Origin: Ambrosia x helenae
Lineage: Eukaryota > Streptophyta > Magnoliopsida > Asterales > Asteraceae
Reading direction: 5' to 3'
DNA length: 64,000 nt
Assembly (NCBI GenBank): GCA_030844895.1
Contig: JAUTDX010000016.1
Location: 62,001-126,000 of the forward strand
Both the position numbers and the translations under genes were made by a program. This document shows, piece by piece, positions 32,623 to 43,329 of this stretch (within the stretch, counting starts at the first letter, position 1; every line of letters starts with the position of its first letter). The notes below the pieces were generated by a model that ran no database searches, was not told the DNA's origin, and saw only the letters and a program-made list of their open reading frames with translations.

Positions 32623-34840
32623 TCATTCTCTAACATCTTCAGATGTCTTTTGAAGCAACTTTTCCAAATCTTGAATCTGCTTATCCTTTTCTTGAATAAT
32701 ATCATTCGCGTTTTGTAACGCTTCATTATCATACTCAGCTTGTTCTTCCAACATCCTCAAACATTGTAAAGCTTCTGTATAAAGTGCAGCCTTTTCTTCT
32801 TGTAACCTATTAATCATAGCCATTGCTTGATTTGTAGCAACAGCCGATGCGTTTCTTTCTTCTTCCAATTCTTTATATAAAACACACATAACTTTTTTAT
32901 CATGTTCAACCTGTCGTTTCAATCTATCAACCAAACTTTCTCCTTCGATTTCACTCACAACACTTCCATCAAATGAAATATTAGACTCGTTTCTTTCCAA
33001 AGATATTCGACGTTGAAGGAACTGCATACCTGATAATTCATGACTGTTTAAAGATAACTTCGGGCTTATTAAACTATCGTTTGACCTGTGTGATAATAAC
33101 ATCTTTAAATCTTCACCGACTCTTGTTGAAGAATCTTTAAAGGATTTCTGGTCTTGAAGCTTCCCAGAGAGTTGTCTTCCTTTAGTGCTTATAGCAAGCT
33201 TATATGCATCACCAAGATCCAAATGATTTGACATTTGGTAGCCGTTTGTGGTTGCAGATTGATCACTTTCTGTAACCGGGTCTTTCATATCTTCATTTGC
33301 GATTGGAGGGTTGACTACATAACAGAAAACTGTTAGTAACTTGTTTAGTTTATGATATATGAGTTTGGTATTAATCATGGAATCGGATCCGCTTCTCATA
33401 TTTCATATTCAATACTAGTGTGAGGTTTTAACAACTTTACGGATTTACTTATGAATGGTGTTATTTTATTTCAAACGGGTCAATAATTTTTTTTTCGGCT
33501 AAAAGGAGAAGTGAGGAATGTGTTACATGGGTTTAAAGTCACGGCCAAGGGCGCAGCTCTTAAGGGACGGGGACCCCCCCCCCCCCCCCGAATTTTCGCT
33601 CAAAAGTTCCGATTATATAGTATTCTGTATTCGTATAGAATTTTTTTTCGTATATACGGTTTCGACCCCCCGAAACTAGTGATTTCCGACCCCCCAAAGT
33701 TTCGGGTCAAGCTTCGCCACTGGTCACGGCATCACACAAGTCTACATATAATGCATGCAACATCCTATACTGTTTTGCTTACAAAAAAGTAGATTTTTCT
33801 GTAATAATATAGTTCTGGTAATAATATAATCGGAAGCATTAATCTGTTTATCCAGATTAAAAATAATAAAATCATCACACTCTCAATACGCACATCCAAA
33901 CACCCTTTGAGAAGGAGAATAAACTTACTTGTGTCTAGCAACGCATCAGCACGAGTTTCTGCATTATTGGATGGTGGAGCCTCATCAGAAGACATTTGTT
34001 CAGTAATATGAGACGACTGTTCCTTATTTTCATCATTCCGCCATTTACCTTCATCTATATCACATGTTGCAATGGTTGCAGAATCATCGTGAAGATCACG
34101 GCCTTCAAACTGTGAATCAGACTTTAAATTGACCTCAGGAATGCTACCAGAAACCGGATTTCTAATTCATTATCAGATCTAACGTCTACTTTCTGATACT
34201 CAAACTTCGACGAATGAGAAATTTGATTCTTTTCGGTGTGAGAAGATTCAAAAGATTCAAGTGACTCCTCCACAAAAATGCGTTTTTCATCCTTAAAACG
34301 CTCACCATTCACAAATAAAGATTCGGAAGCATGAAAATGTGTTGAGCTGTTCGGAAGCAAGTTTTTCGTATAGTCTCTCGAAACATATTGCTCACTGCAA
34401 CAAAAACAGATTCTTGAACTCAAAGAATCACGATTCTGTAACGGGTTAGATCTCGCTTTTCTTACTAATAACCGAACGGTTTCATCATTGAACTTGTTCT
34501 TAGTCGTGTTGGCAAGCGACAAACGGCAATTTTCACAGATCTCATGAACATTGCAAAGAACTAGAGAAGAAAGTTCAGACTTGTGATGTTTACAGATTGT
34601 ATCCCAATAAGATCCTGTTTTATTCTTGGCGAGAACATGAACATGATCATAACTTGCGCACAATACACATGGACCTTGAAGTTGACAGTAAGACGCAAAC
34701 TTTGCAATAAAGCACGTAAAACATGCATCGATGAACAACAAAAACATGAGTATCCATTCAGAAACTGCAAACTCCAAAGCTTTTGAAAGCTTGTCGAAAT
34801 AATTGGGCGACTTAAAAGACGAAATATTTTTCTGACCCAT
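32623..34840 (-). CDS. Myosin-binding (GTD-binding/DUF593) protein, apparent frameshift
   Basis: Two coding exons, 34840-33929 and 33314-32623, about 533 residues. The start is the ATG at 34840 (MGQKNISS); the frame is open 19 codons further up to a splice acceptor at about 34900, so a longer N-terminus is possible. Residues about 25-50 (SEWILMFLLFIDACFTCFIAKF) form a membrane segment followed by GPCVLC and CENC clusters, typical of MyoB receptors. The second exon encodes the GTD-binding coiled coil (SLVDRLKRQVEHDKKVMCVLYKELEEERNASA...). MyoB proteins sit on endomembrane vesicles and bind class XI myosins. Between about 34145 and 34160 the frame must lose two bases or gain one for the two halves of exon 1 to join. 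That means a real mutation or a sequence error. Confidence 0.8.
33546..33722. mobile_element. 177-bp hAT MITE in the myosin-binding gene intron
   Basis: Perfect 8-bp TSD GTCACGGC (33538-33545 and 33723-33730). Ends are CAAGGGCGCAGCT and (reverse complement) CAGTGGCGAAGCT. It contains poly-C and ACCCCCC blocks. Same family as 54775-54947. Confidence 0.85.
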
Positions 34841-34901
34841 TTTAGAATATGCCGATTTCCAACCAAATAACAAACAGATCAGTAACCCTGGAATCACACT
34901 G

Positions 34902-36600
34902 AAAAAAAATAAATTTTAACAAAAAAAAAAAAAAAAAACAGTACATAATGAGTTCTCTAAACATGCATAGAATACAAATCCACACTCTATACAACAACCT
35001 TACCTTACCTAGTAAATCCCACAATTAGCAAAGCTAAGAGTAGGGTCTGGGGAGGGTGGGATGTAGGCAGACCTTATGCCTATCCTTGCGGATAGAGAGC
35101 TGCTTCCAGAGAGACCCCCGACTCGACAACACACAATCGACAAGCAAACAACACTAATAAAACTAATAAAGAGCTACTGAATGTATAGAAACATTTAAAG
35201 CGCCACATAGTAAAACAAAGGTATATATGCCAACAAAAACAACATAAACCATAAACACCCAAAAAACAAGTCACCTATACCTACCTCCTACTAGTGTAAG
35301 AAAAAGTCTAAGCTCCTAGAATCACGCTATGATACAACCCAACTCTCCCTAATAATCCTTAACCTTAATCTTGTGCCTCCACGAACTCCTATCCTCGACC
35401 ATGTCCTCAAAGAGATGCATCTCTACTAAATCATGCCTAATCCGCTCATCCCAAGTCAATTTGGGTCTTCCTCTACACCTCTTTCCCTTTGCAGTGAGGG
35501 TTTCCACTACTCTAACCGGGGCGTCATTTGCCTCCTCTTCACATGCCCATACCATCTTAATCTTCCCTCCTTTATCTTGTCTGATATACTAGCTACCCCT
35601 AACCTTTCCTTGATAACCTCATTTCTTATTCGGTCTACCCTTGTGTGCCCGCACATCCACCTTAGCATTCTCATTTCTACTACTTCCATCTTGTGAGCTT
35701 GTGTCTTTTTGATGGCCCAGCAAATCAGCAATCTGTCCCATATAACATAGCAGGTCTCACAGCAACCCTATAGAATTTTCCCTTTAATTTAGTTGGGAAC
35801 CTTTTGTCACATAAAACCCCACTGGCGGCCCTCCACCTACACCAACCAGCTTGTATGCGGTGGGTGACATCACTATCAAGCTCCCCATCCTTCTGACCAA
35901 ATGATCCTAAGTACTTGAACTTAGTTACCTGCGGGACAACTTGACCTTCAATCGAAACTTGAGTATTTTCGTCGTCACTTGCACGACTAAAACCACAATA
36001 CATGTACTCAGTTTTAGAACGGCTTATCCTTAAACCCTTGTCCTCTAAAGCTGCACGCCAACTCTCAAGCTTCTCATACAGACTATGTTTGGACTCTGCA
36101 ACTAACACAATATCATCTGCAAAAAGCATGCACCACGGCACTGACTCCTGAATCGACTTGGACAACTCATCCAAGACAACTGCAAAAAGATTAAGGAGCT
36201 ACTAACAGAAAGTCAATCTAGACAGAGAATAACAAATTCAGTTGATATATAATTCAAGATTTGAGTTTTGGAATCAAAGTCATCAGCTTTATCCTATAAT
36301 AATACTTTAAAGTTGACAGTAGAACAATCATTAAGTTCAAAGGCAAGGAAATAAACTTAAACTATCTCACCCAAATTAATATCATAAGTTACTAATGCTT
36401 CAACAAACAAGAAAATGAAGGGAAACCCACAAACAAATAAAGATTTTTAATGAATGAAATCAACCAAAAATTAACATTTGATGAAAAGGGGTTGAGATCA
36501 AACCTGATGAATAATAGAATACAATGCAATGAAGATTTGAAGAGACAGAACAGTTGGGAATGAAGTGAAAGAATGGATCTACTGTTAGATTAAAAAGTGT
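34902..36600 (-). other. Probable 5'UTR intron and leader exon of the myosin-binding gene
   Basis: The minus strand has TTTTTTTTCAG just upstream of the coding exon (acceptor near 34900). A plausible leader with a TCATCAG|GTTTGATC donor lies near 36505. An RTE LINE occupies the middle. The exon is inferred, without transcript support. Confidence 0.4.
35000..36193 (-). mobile_element. RTE-type LINE, 5'-truncated
   Basis: Minus-strand pieces in three frames: RT palm and thumb with CMLFADDIVLVAES (36174 to about 35740), then RMLRWMCGHTRVDRIRN and RLRWYGHVKRR (about 35731-35507), then GRPKLTWDERIRHDL and SSWRHKIKV (35555-35349). This is the RTE C-terminus. Frameshifts near 35735 and 35520 inactivate it. 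The 3'UTR has the plant RTE signature GGGGGTCTCTCTGGAAGCAG and TCTGCCTACATCCCACCCTC, ending near 35000. Confidence 0.8.
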
Positions 36601-36785
36601 GGTAATTAAACAAATTTATATTTGGTTGTTTATGTGAGCGATGATGATGATGAAGGATTTGCCAGCATGTTGTGTGTGGGATTGAAACTCGATAAAATCC
36701 AAAGAAAAGAATTAGTGGTCGGTGACCAAAGTCGCATTTCAAACAAACATCAGTCAATAATAATCAGGGTCTTGTTCGTAAAACA
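36194..36785. other. Intergenic / distal promoter of the myosin-binding gene
   Basis: AT-rich. Includes the inferred leader exon near 36505-36600 and a short GATGATGATGAA run. No coding sequence recognised. Confidence 0.4.
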
Positions 36786-37005
36786 TTTTATTAAGCTCTA
36801 CTTATGGCTCTGCGCATATATATGTGTGGCCCTGGGAGGCAAAAGTAAAGTTGCACTAATTCTAACGTTATTTTACTAATTTCGTGAAAATAATGTTAAA
36901 AACGATGGATGGTTAATCATGCATCATATGGTAGCGTTGATAGCCAAAAGACAAGGGGTTACATGCCCCAATCGGGTTGTCCCGATTGCCAAGTGTTATG
37001 TGCCT
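36786..37005 (+). mobile_element. Short retroposon with RTE-like tail, copy B (5' part)
   Basis: About 210 bp starting near GCTCTACTTATGGCTCTGCGC and matching 52954-53866 once the Helitron there is removed. The L1 insertion at 37006 interrupts it, and its 3' end continues at 46937-47012. It also shows the Helitron-free form of the site (GCGCATATATATGTGTGG). Confidence 0.7.
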
Positions 37006-37148
37006 TTTTTTTTTTGAACGGCAAACTACTTTCATTTCATCACCCAAAAATGTACAATCGAAACAATAGCAAGGTGCTATCTAGTGTTTTGAATCACCCA
37101 ACCCAAACCCAAAATGGTTCCCATTACATCCTTTTACATTCCATTACA

Positions 37149-39209
37149 TTAGATGTCAAAAGCGTTCCATTTCTCCCAATCAATAGTGAAGCTCTTCGCC
37201 CGATTATGAATCCACATGAAGGCTGTTGATTTTATTTCGCATAGCATTTGATCGAGGTTCCATCGCTTACCATTGAAGATCTTGTCATTTCTTTTTTTCC
37301 ATATTATCCAACAGGATGCTAGAATGATTGTCTTGATAACGCTCCGCTTCTTGTTCGGTATTCCCGCAATTTTGTTTGCTTCCAAAAGTTCTCTGAAGTT
37401 GTATGCATAAATCGCCGGTATGTTGCACCAAACACTGACCTTGTGCCATAGATTAGCGGCCACAAAACAGGTTATGAATAAGTGGTCTGCCGTTTCCGAG
37501 TGGTCTTGACATAAGCTGCATAAAGTTGTTCCAGAAATGATGTTTCTGCGCGCGAGTCCTTCCAATGTTGGTAGTCGATCTTGTTCCGCTCTCCACGCGA
37601 AAAGGTTGACTTTCTTTGGGGCCCACTTTGTCCAGCCGAAGGGGTAATAAGGGACTGCTGTTGATGATAGCATGTGACGACATGAGGCCACTGAAAATAC
37701 TCCTGACTTGTCGAAAGCCCAACGCCAGTGGTCTGCTGCTTCTGCAAGGCTGCTGTGATTTATGATCTCTTCACATAGTCGAAGCTCCTCTCGTTCTTGT
37801 ACCTGCAAAGGTTCACGTCTCCAAGCCCAACCCCCAACCCAAATGTTCCCATTTAAAATAAATCTGGCTGCTATAGTGCAATTTTTGTTAGTTTCGAGAG
37901 CAAAAAGATTAGGAAATTTAAGCATAAGAGGAACGTCTCCCACCCAGCAGTTGACCCAGAACCGAATGCTCGAACCGTTACCTACTACACCTTTAAATAG
38001 ATCACCGGTTTCAAGTTAAGATCTTCTAAGTCATTGCCGATCTTTGTGATAGAGTTCCAGACCCCCGAGATGGCAGCCTTAATCGGCATGAAGGACCAAG
38101 ATCGACTATTGTGGTGTATTGCATCAATAACTCTTCTCCAAAGACTTGAGCTTTCAATTTTGTAACGCCACCACCACTTCAACAAGAGACTTATATTCAT
38201 ATTTTTGAGCGAGCCCAAGCCGATACCACCTTTATCTTTCGGTCCAATTACCCTCTCCCAACAAACCCAAGAAGTCTTTCGTTTTTCGTCGTTTCCTCCC
38301 CAAAAAAACTGTTTTCGAAGCTTTTCTAGTTGTTCGATCACACACTTAGGCGCTCGGAAGAGAGAGAAGTGGTACAAAGGGATGCTGTCCGAAACGGCTT
38401 TTAAGAGGACTACGCGACCACCAAGGGATAAGGTTTTAGACTTCCATCTTGTGAACCGAGCACGTATGACATCGATAACCCCCTTCCAGTGCTTGCTATG
38501 GTTCATATTTGCACCAATTTGGACACCAAGGTATCTGCAAGGTAGGCTGCCCTTACTAACATTGATGTCACAAGTGACCGAATCCAGTAATGAATCATGG
38601 ATGCCAACCCCAAAAAGGTTGGATTTTTGGTGGTTAACCTTAAGACCCGACACAAGGTGGAAGCATCTGAGGATACGAATGACATTACGGATGCAAGAAA
38701 CATCCCACTCACCCATGACGACAACGTCATCCGCGTACATGAGATGTGAGATTGCTGGCCCATTGTTTGGAAGGTTAATACCTTTAATGAGACCAATACT
38801 TTCGGCTTTGTTCAAGAAGCATGTCAACGCCTCCATGGCAATAATAAAGATGAAGGGCGACAAAGGGTCGCCTTGCCTAACGCCCCTGAAGCATTGGAAC
38901 TCCCAAGAAGGGGAGCCGTTGATGAGAACCGAGGCTCTAGCCGAAGAGAGAATTCCCCTCACCCAATTCCTCCAACGCAAGGGGAAACCCATTTGCTCCA
39001 TGACGGAGTCGATGAACCCCCAATTGATACTGTCAAACGCTTTCTCCAAATCGGCTTTAAACAAGAAAACTTCTTTCTTAGATTTTTTAGCCCACGCAAT
39101 AATCTCGTTCAATATCAAGGGGCCGTCAAGAATATTGCGGTGTGAAAGGAAGCCGGATTGGTTATCGGATATGAGAGTCTTGATAACGAGTTTGATACGG
39201 TTGGTGTAA
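37149..39209 (-). pseudogene. L1 ORF2, reverse transcriptase and C-terminal zinc-binding region
   Basis: Continuation of the ORF2 that starts at 44913, after the inserted LTR element. The first frame (to 37985) holds RT motifs FKADLEKAFDSINW, GVRQGDPLSPFIFIIAMEAL and LMYADDVVVMGEW, so the catalytic YADD is intact. After a frameshift near 37985 the second frame (37943-37149) holds the plant L1 zinc-binding block: WAPKKVNLFAWRAEQDRLPT, CSLCQDHSETADHLFITC, CWIIWKKRNDKIF and a final IDWEKWNAFDI before the stop. This enzyme would prime reverse transcription at nicked target DNA. Confidence 0.85.
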
Positions 39210-39335
39210 CATCGCAAAAATTTTTTCCCCAAATTTTAATACATAAAAGCCCTTATTTTTTTTTTTATTTACATCTTTATCATTAATATTATACAAATGT
39301 GCCTAAGTCTTTATTTTCCTAACTCACAACTTATA

Positions 39336-39381
<46 letters not shown>

Positions 39382-40524
39382 GTAATAATAATAATAATAA
39401 TATGATCTAAATTCTTTTTTTTTACACATACACTTGTTAAGAATTTTTTTTTAAATAAAGTCCTAGTCAAAGTCTTAGTCAAACAGTCAAAGTCTTAGTC
39501 AAATAGTCAATTCATCATAAAACCTTACTTTATGGTGTTGACCAATTTTAATGGCTAATTGACTCCAAAACTAGTATAAAAACCCACCTATGACCCATTA
39601 TACTTTGCACCTCTAAATCGATTGTTTCAATCCGATTAAAATTTCCCTCATACCTTTCTTCTATAGTCTATTACTTCTACAATTGAAGCTTTGATTATAA
39701 GCTCTTGTAATTGGCGAATTGGAAGCTTGATATTCTTTCTTTTTCGTTTTCTTCAATTTGGACTAGCTACGTTGTTGAGTCTTTGGGATTCGCCTCGCAT
39801 ACATTCACAACACATTATTCTATTTTTTTTACGAGACATAACATTTTGCTAAGGTGAGTTTTACATAGCCCCTTTTCTATTTATCACCGTTTTTGGGGTG
39901 AAACATGTTACAACATTATTTATGCAATTCAATCATCAATGTGTCTATGTGTTTTTCTATGTTGCATTATGTCTTGAACATGACTAGGGTAAGCACAATT
40001 CTAGCATAAACATTCATCAGCCAAACGGTATACATTGATAGATCTATTGGACTGACAATCCCACCCGGATACGTGCCTCCTACAAAGGTTGCGTGGGTGT
40101 TTGTTACTGCAATTTAAACGAGTGAACCATGAGCGTATGGGATGTACCACAATACAACAGTCAACAAGGTTGATTATGCACTCGATTTACTTCTAGTATG
40201 TTTTCGCATATGGACTAGATTGCCTTGACACATGAATTTCACAACAATTTTATTCAATTATCAAAACCTATGTAATTCTCACCAACTTTTGTTGACCCAA
40301 AATATTTTCAACTTAACATGTTTCAGGTTCTATTTGCTTGAGGATTTGAGTTAATGCTTGAAGATGTGTGCATAGTATTATTCATTTTGATGTACGAATT
40401 CTTGTAGAACAATTGTATGTAATTTATTTAAATCATTTAATGAAATTTATTATTCACCATGAGCTACTGAACAATCATCACTACGTGACATCCCGATGTT
40501 TCCGCCATCGGTTGGGGTGTTACA
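39205..40524 (+). repeat. 5' LTR of the non-autonomous element
   Basis: 1320 bp, including an (AAT)n tract at about 39343-39402. It ends CGATGTTTCCGCCATCGG plus TTGGGGTGTTACA, a terminus shared with the Tekay-like LTR. A handful of substitutions separate it from the 3' LTR. Confidence 0.92.
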
Positions 40525-40527
40525 GAT

Positions 40528-40540
40528 TGGTATCAGAGCC
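40528..40540 (+). promoter_or_regulatory. Primer-binding site (initiator Met tRNA)
   Basis: TGGTATCAGAGCC, three bases after the 5' LTR end. Same priming tRNA as the Tekay-like element. Confidence 0.9.
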
Positions 40541-41334
40541 ATGGTTATAGGGAATTAGGTTATTAGAAAAAAAAAATAATCTAGTCTATAACCATAGGAT
40601 TTTAATCAGTACTTGCTCCTTTTACTTGCAACCTTACTTGTTTATATTCTCTATTTTACTTCTTATCCTTACTTTAGTCCCTACAAGAAGAGTGCTCTCC
40701 ATCACAAGATCTACTCTTAGACTAATAGGACAAATCCTCAGGTTTAGCCTGAACCACCTTGAAGATCTCGTCGAAGTTCTAGATTTTAATAACGAACACG
40801 TGCAATCTGGAAGGGTGAATGCCTGTATTCTGAGTTTTCTGTCTAGGACTGGCATTGCGCATATATCCCAATCAGACGAGGGACCCGGATGCCTACCTGG
40901 GAATTCTCGGGATGAGCGTTCACTTATAGGCTAAAGCATGTCTTCACTATGTTATTAGAATCTAGAAGCTTTGATAAGTCAACGTTTTCGTTTATTCATT
41001 TTAATTAATGGATAAATGATTACATTCCTTATATTACCTCATTGTCCTTCATTCAACCCATATCTTATTGAACATTCATTACCCAAATCACTTCCGTAAC
41101 CGATGCCCTAAACTAAACAGAGATCAAGACCCTCCAGCTACCTAACCGCAAGCCTCACCATTTGACTACTAGTTGCTTTTATTCTATGTATTGACGCTAT
41201 TTGATTCAAGTAATAAATACTAGTATTTAAAATTTTGAGAGTTGGTATACACTTGAATGCATGCTTGTTTGAATGTGAACTAATTATCTAAATCTATACA
41301 ACTACAACTCATATACTGTGCTTGTTATACTTGC

Positions 41335-41565
41335 TTGCATAAACATGCTATCAATTTGCAATCTATGTGTATAATAAATGTCATCATGCCTTTTCAACAG
41401 TCGGGAGAGGCCCTACAACCTGCTCCACGACTGGTGGAGGCTATCAAACCTACCCAACGATTGGTAGAGGTCATTATGCCTTTTCAAGAGTCGGGAGAGG
41501 CCCTACAACCTACTCCACGACTGGTGGAGGCTATCGAACCTGCTCAACAATCGGTGGAGTCATAG
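41335..41565 (+). CDS. Small ORF with 10-residue tandem repeats (unknown)
   Basis: A 76-codon ORF inside the non-autonomous LTR element. Its last two thirds are 10-residue units in the order PFQQSGEALQ, PAPRLVEAIK, PTQRLVEVIM, then again PFQESGEALQ, PTPRLVEAIE, PAQQSVES. At DNA level this is a 90-bp unit repeated with its own 30-bp sub-period. I recognise no family. Codon-phased repeats with substitutions could reflect selection on a peptide, or simply a minisatellite whose period is a multiple of three. Whether it is translated is unknown. Confidence 0.3.
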   Translation: MHKHAINLQSMCIINVIMPFQQSGEALQPAPRLVEAIKPTQRLVEVIMPFQESGEALQPTPRLVEAIEPAQQSVES

Positions 41566-41990
41566 AAGGACGCAAAACTTTAATGTAAGGTAAATTGGTG
41601 ATTGCGGTCCGGAACGTAATCATGAATTTACAGGTACGTTAAGGTAGTGTGAAATTCTATCAAGGTTTTCGGTAGGTAACCAATTATAAACTCTAGTTAC
41701 CTGGTAGTTCATTTAGTTTTTCTATAGTCAATCAATTCATGCATTTCTTTTAGGACTCCTAAAACTTAATGCTTTGCTAGATTCTTACACTCCTTACGAT
41801 TTCAGACGAACCTAATCCAACCCATAGGACTCACACATATTAAACCTCTTACCCAAATTATTCGAAAACAGATTATTCTATTACCTATAAGTTCATGTCG
41901 TCCCTTAACTCAAATTTTACAAACCATAGTTGCCCTAACTTCTACCCAATCACCCTCAACCCTGTGTTATTAATAACTTCGGGACGAAGT

Positions 41991-42009
41991 TTTCAAAAGT
42001 AGGGGAGAC
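41991..42009 (+). promoter_or_regulatory. Polypurine tract of the non-autonomous LTR element
   Basis: TTCAAAAGTAGGGGAGAC immediately precedes the 3' LTR. It is preceded by TTCGGGACGAAGTT, also found beside the PPT of the Tekay-like element. Confidence 0.85.
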
Positions 42010-42133
42010 TGTAACATCGCAAAATTTTTTCAGCAAATTTTAATACATAAAAGCCCTTATTTTTTTTTATTTACATCTTTATCATTAATATTATACAAAT
42101 GTGCCTAAGTCTTTATTTTCCTAACTCACAACT

Positions 42134-42187
<54 letters not shown>

Positions 42188-43324
42188 GTAATAATAATAA
42201 TATGATCTAAATTCTTTTTTTTTACACATACACTTGTCAAGAATTTTTTTTTAAATAAAGTCCTAGTCAAAGTCTTAGTCAAACAGTCAAAGTCTTAGTC
42301 AAATAGTCAATTCATCATAAAACCTTACTTTATGGTGTTGACCAATTTTAATGGCTAATTGACTCCAAAACTAGTATAAAAACCCACCTATGACCCATTA
42401 TACTTTGCACCTCTAAATCGATTGTTTCAATCCGATTAAAATTTCCCTCATACCTTTCTTCTATAGTCTATTACTTCTACAATTGAAGCTTTGATTATAA
42501 GCTCTTGTAATTGGCGAATTGGAAGCTTGATATTCTTTCTTTTTCGTTTTCTTCAATTTGGACTAGCTACGTTGTTGAGTCTTTGGGATTCGCCTCGCAT
42601 ACATTCACAACACATTATTCTATTTTTTTCACGAGACATAACATTTTGCTAAGGTGAGTTTTACATAGCCCCTTTTCTATTTATCACCGTTTTTGGGGTG
42701 AAACATGTTACAACATTATTTATGCAATTCAATCATCAATGTGTCTATGTGTTTTTCTATGTTGCATTATGTCTTGAACATGACTAGGGTAAGCACAATT
42801 CTAGCATAAACATTCATCAGCCAAACGGTATACATTGATAGATCTATTGGACTGACAATCCCACCCGGATACGTGCCTCCTACAAAGGTTGCGTGGGTGT
42901 TTGTTACTGCAATTTAAACGAGTGAACCATGAGCGTATGGGATGTACCACAATACAACAGTCAACAAGGTTGATTATGCACTCGATTTACTTCTAGTATG
43001 TTTTCGCATATGGACTAGATTGCCATGACACATGAATTGCACAACAATTTTATTCAATTATCAAAACCTATGTAATTCTCACCAACTTTTGTTGACCCAA
43101 AATATTTTCAACTTAACATGTTTCAGGTTCTATTTGCTTGAGGATTTGAGTTAATGCTTGAAGATGTGTGCATAGTATTATTCATTTTGATGTACGAATT
43201 CTTGTAGAACAATTGTATGTAATTTATTTAAATCATTTAATGAAATTTATTATTCACCATGAGCTACTGAACAATCATCACTACGTGACATCCCGATGTT
43301 TCCGCCATCGGTTGGGGTGTTACA
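42010..43324 (+). repeat. 3' LTR of the non-autonomous element
   Basis: 1315 bp, nearly identical to 39205-40524; differences include the AAT-repeat structure and a few substitutions (for example near 43024). Ends GTGTTACA before the duplicated GTTGG. Confidence 0.92.
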
Positions 43325-43329
43325 GTTGG

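Larger units (their letters stand above)
39205..43324 (+). mobile_element. Non-autonomous LTR retrotransposon (gag-pol absent)
   Basis: LTRs at 39205-40524 and 42010-43324 start TGTAACATCG and end GTGTTACA. The 5-bp TSD GTTGG lies at 39200-39204 and 43325-43329, inside the L1 RT coding. The 1485-bp interior has a Met-tRNA primer site and a polypurine tract but no Gag, protease, RT or integrase. LTR 3' ends, primer site, leader and PPT flank are related to those of the gypsy element at 12509-25262, so it probably used that element's proteins in trans. Confidence 0.9.

Noticed and set aside
33511..33792. 93-codon plus-strand ORF
   Set aside because: It runs through the 177-bp hAT MITE and a poly-C tract inside an intron of a minus-strand gene.
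34842..34897. Upstream start for the myosin-binding protein (MIPGLLICLL...)
   Set aside because: The frame is open up to a splice acceptor, but related proteins begin close to the ATG at 34840. Kept only as an alternative.
36909..37229. 106-codon plus-strand ORF
   Set aside because: Spans the junction of a retroposon fragment and the L1 3' end, so it is chimeric and non-functional.
38205..39209. 334-codon plus-strand ORF
   Set aside because: Antisense to L1 reverse transcriptase coding. The translation has no recognisable domain, while the opposite strand carries RT motifs.
41335..41588. CRISPR-like array
   Set aside because: The repeats are 30/90-bp minisatellite units without constant spacers, in a plant retroelement.
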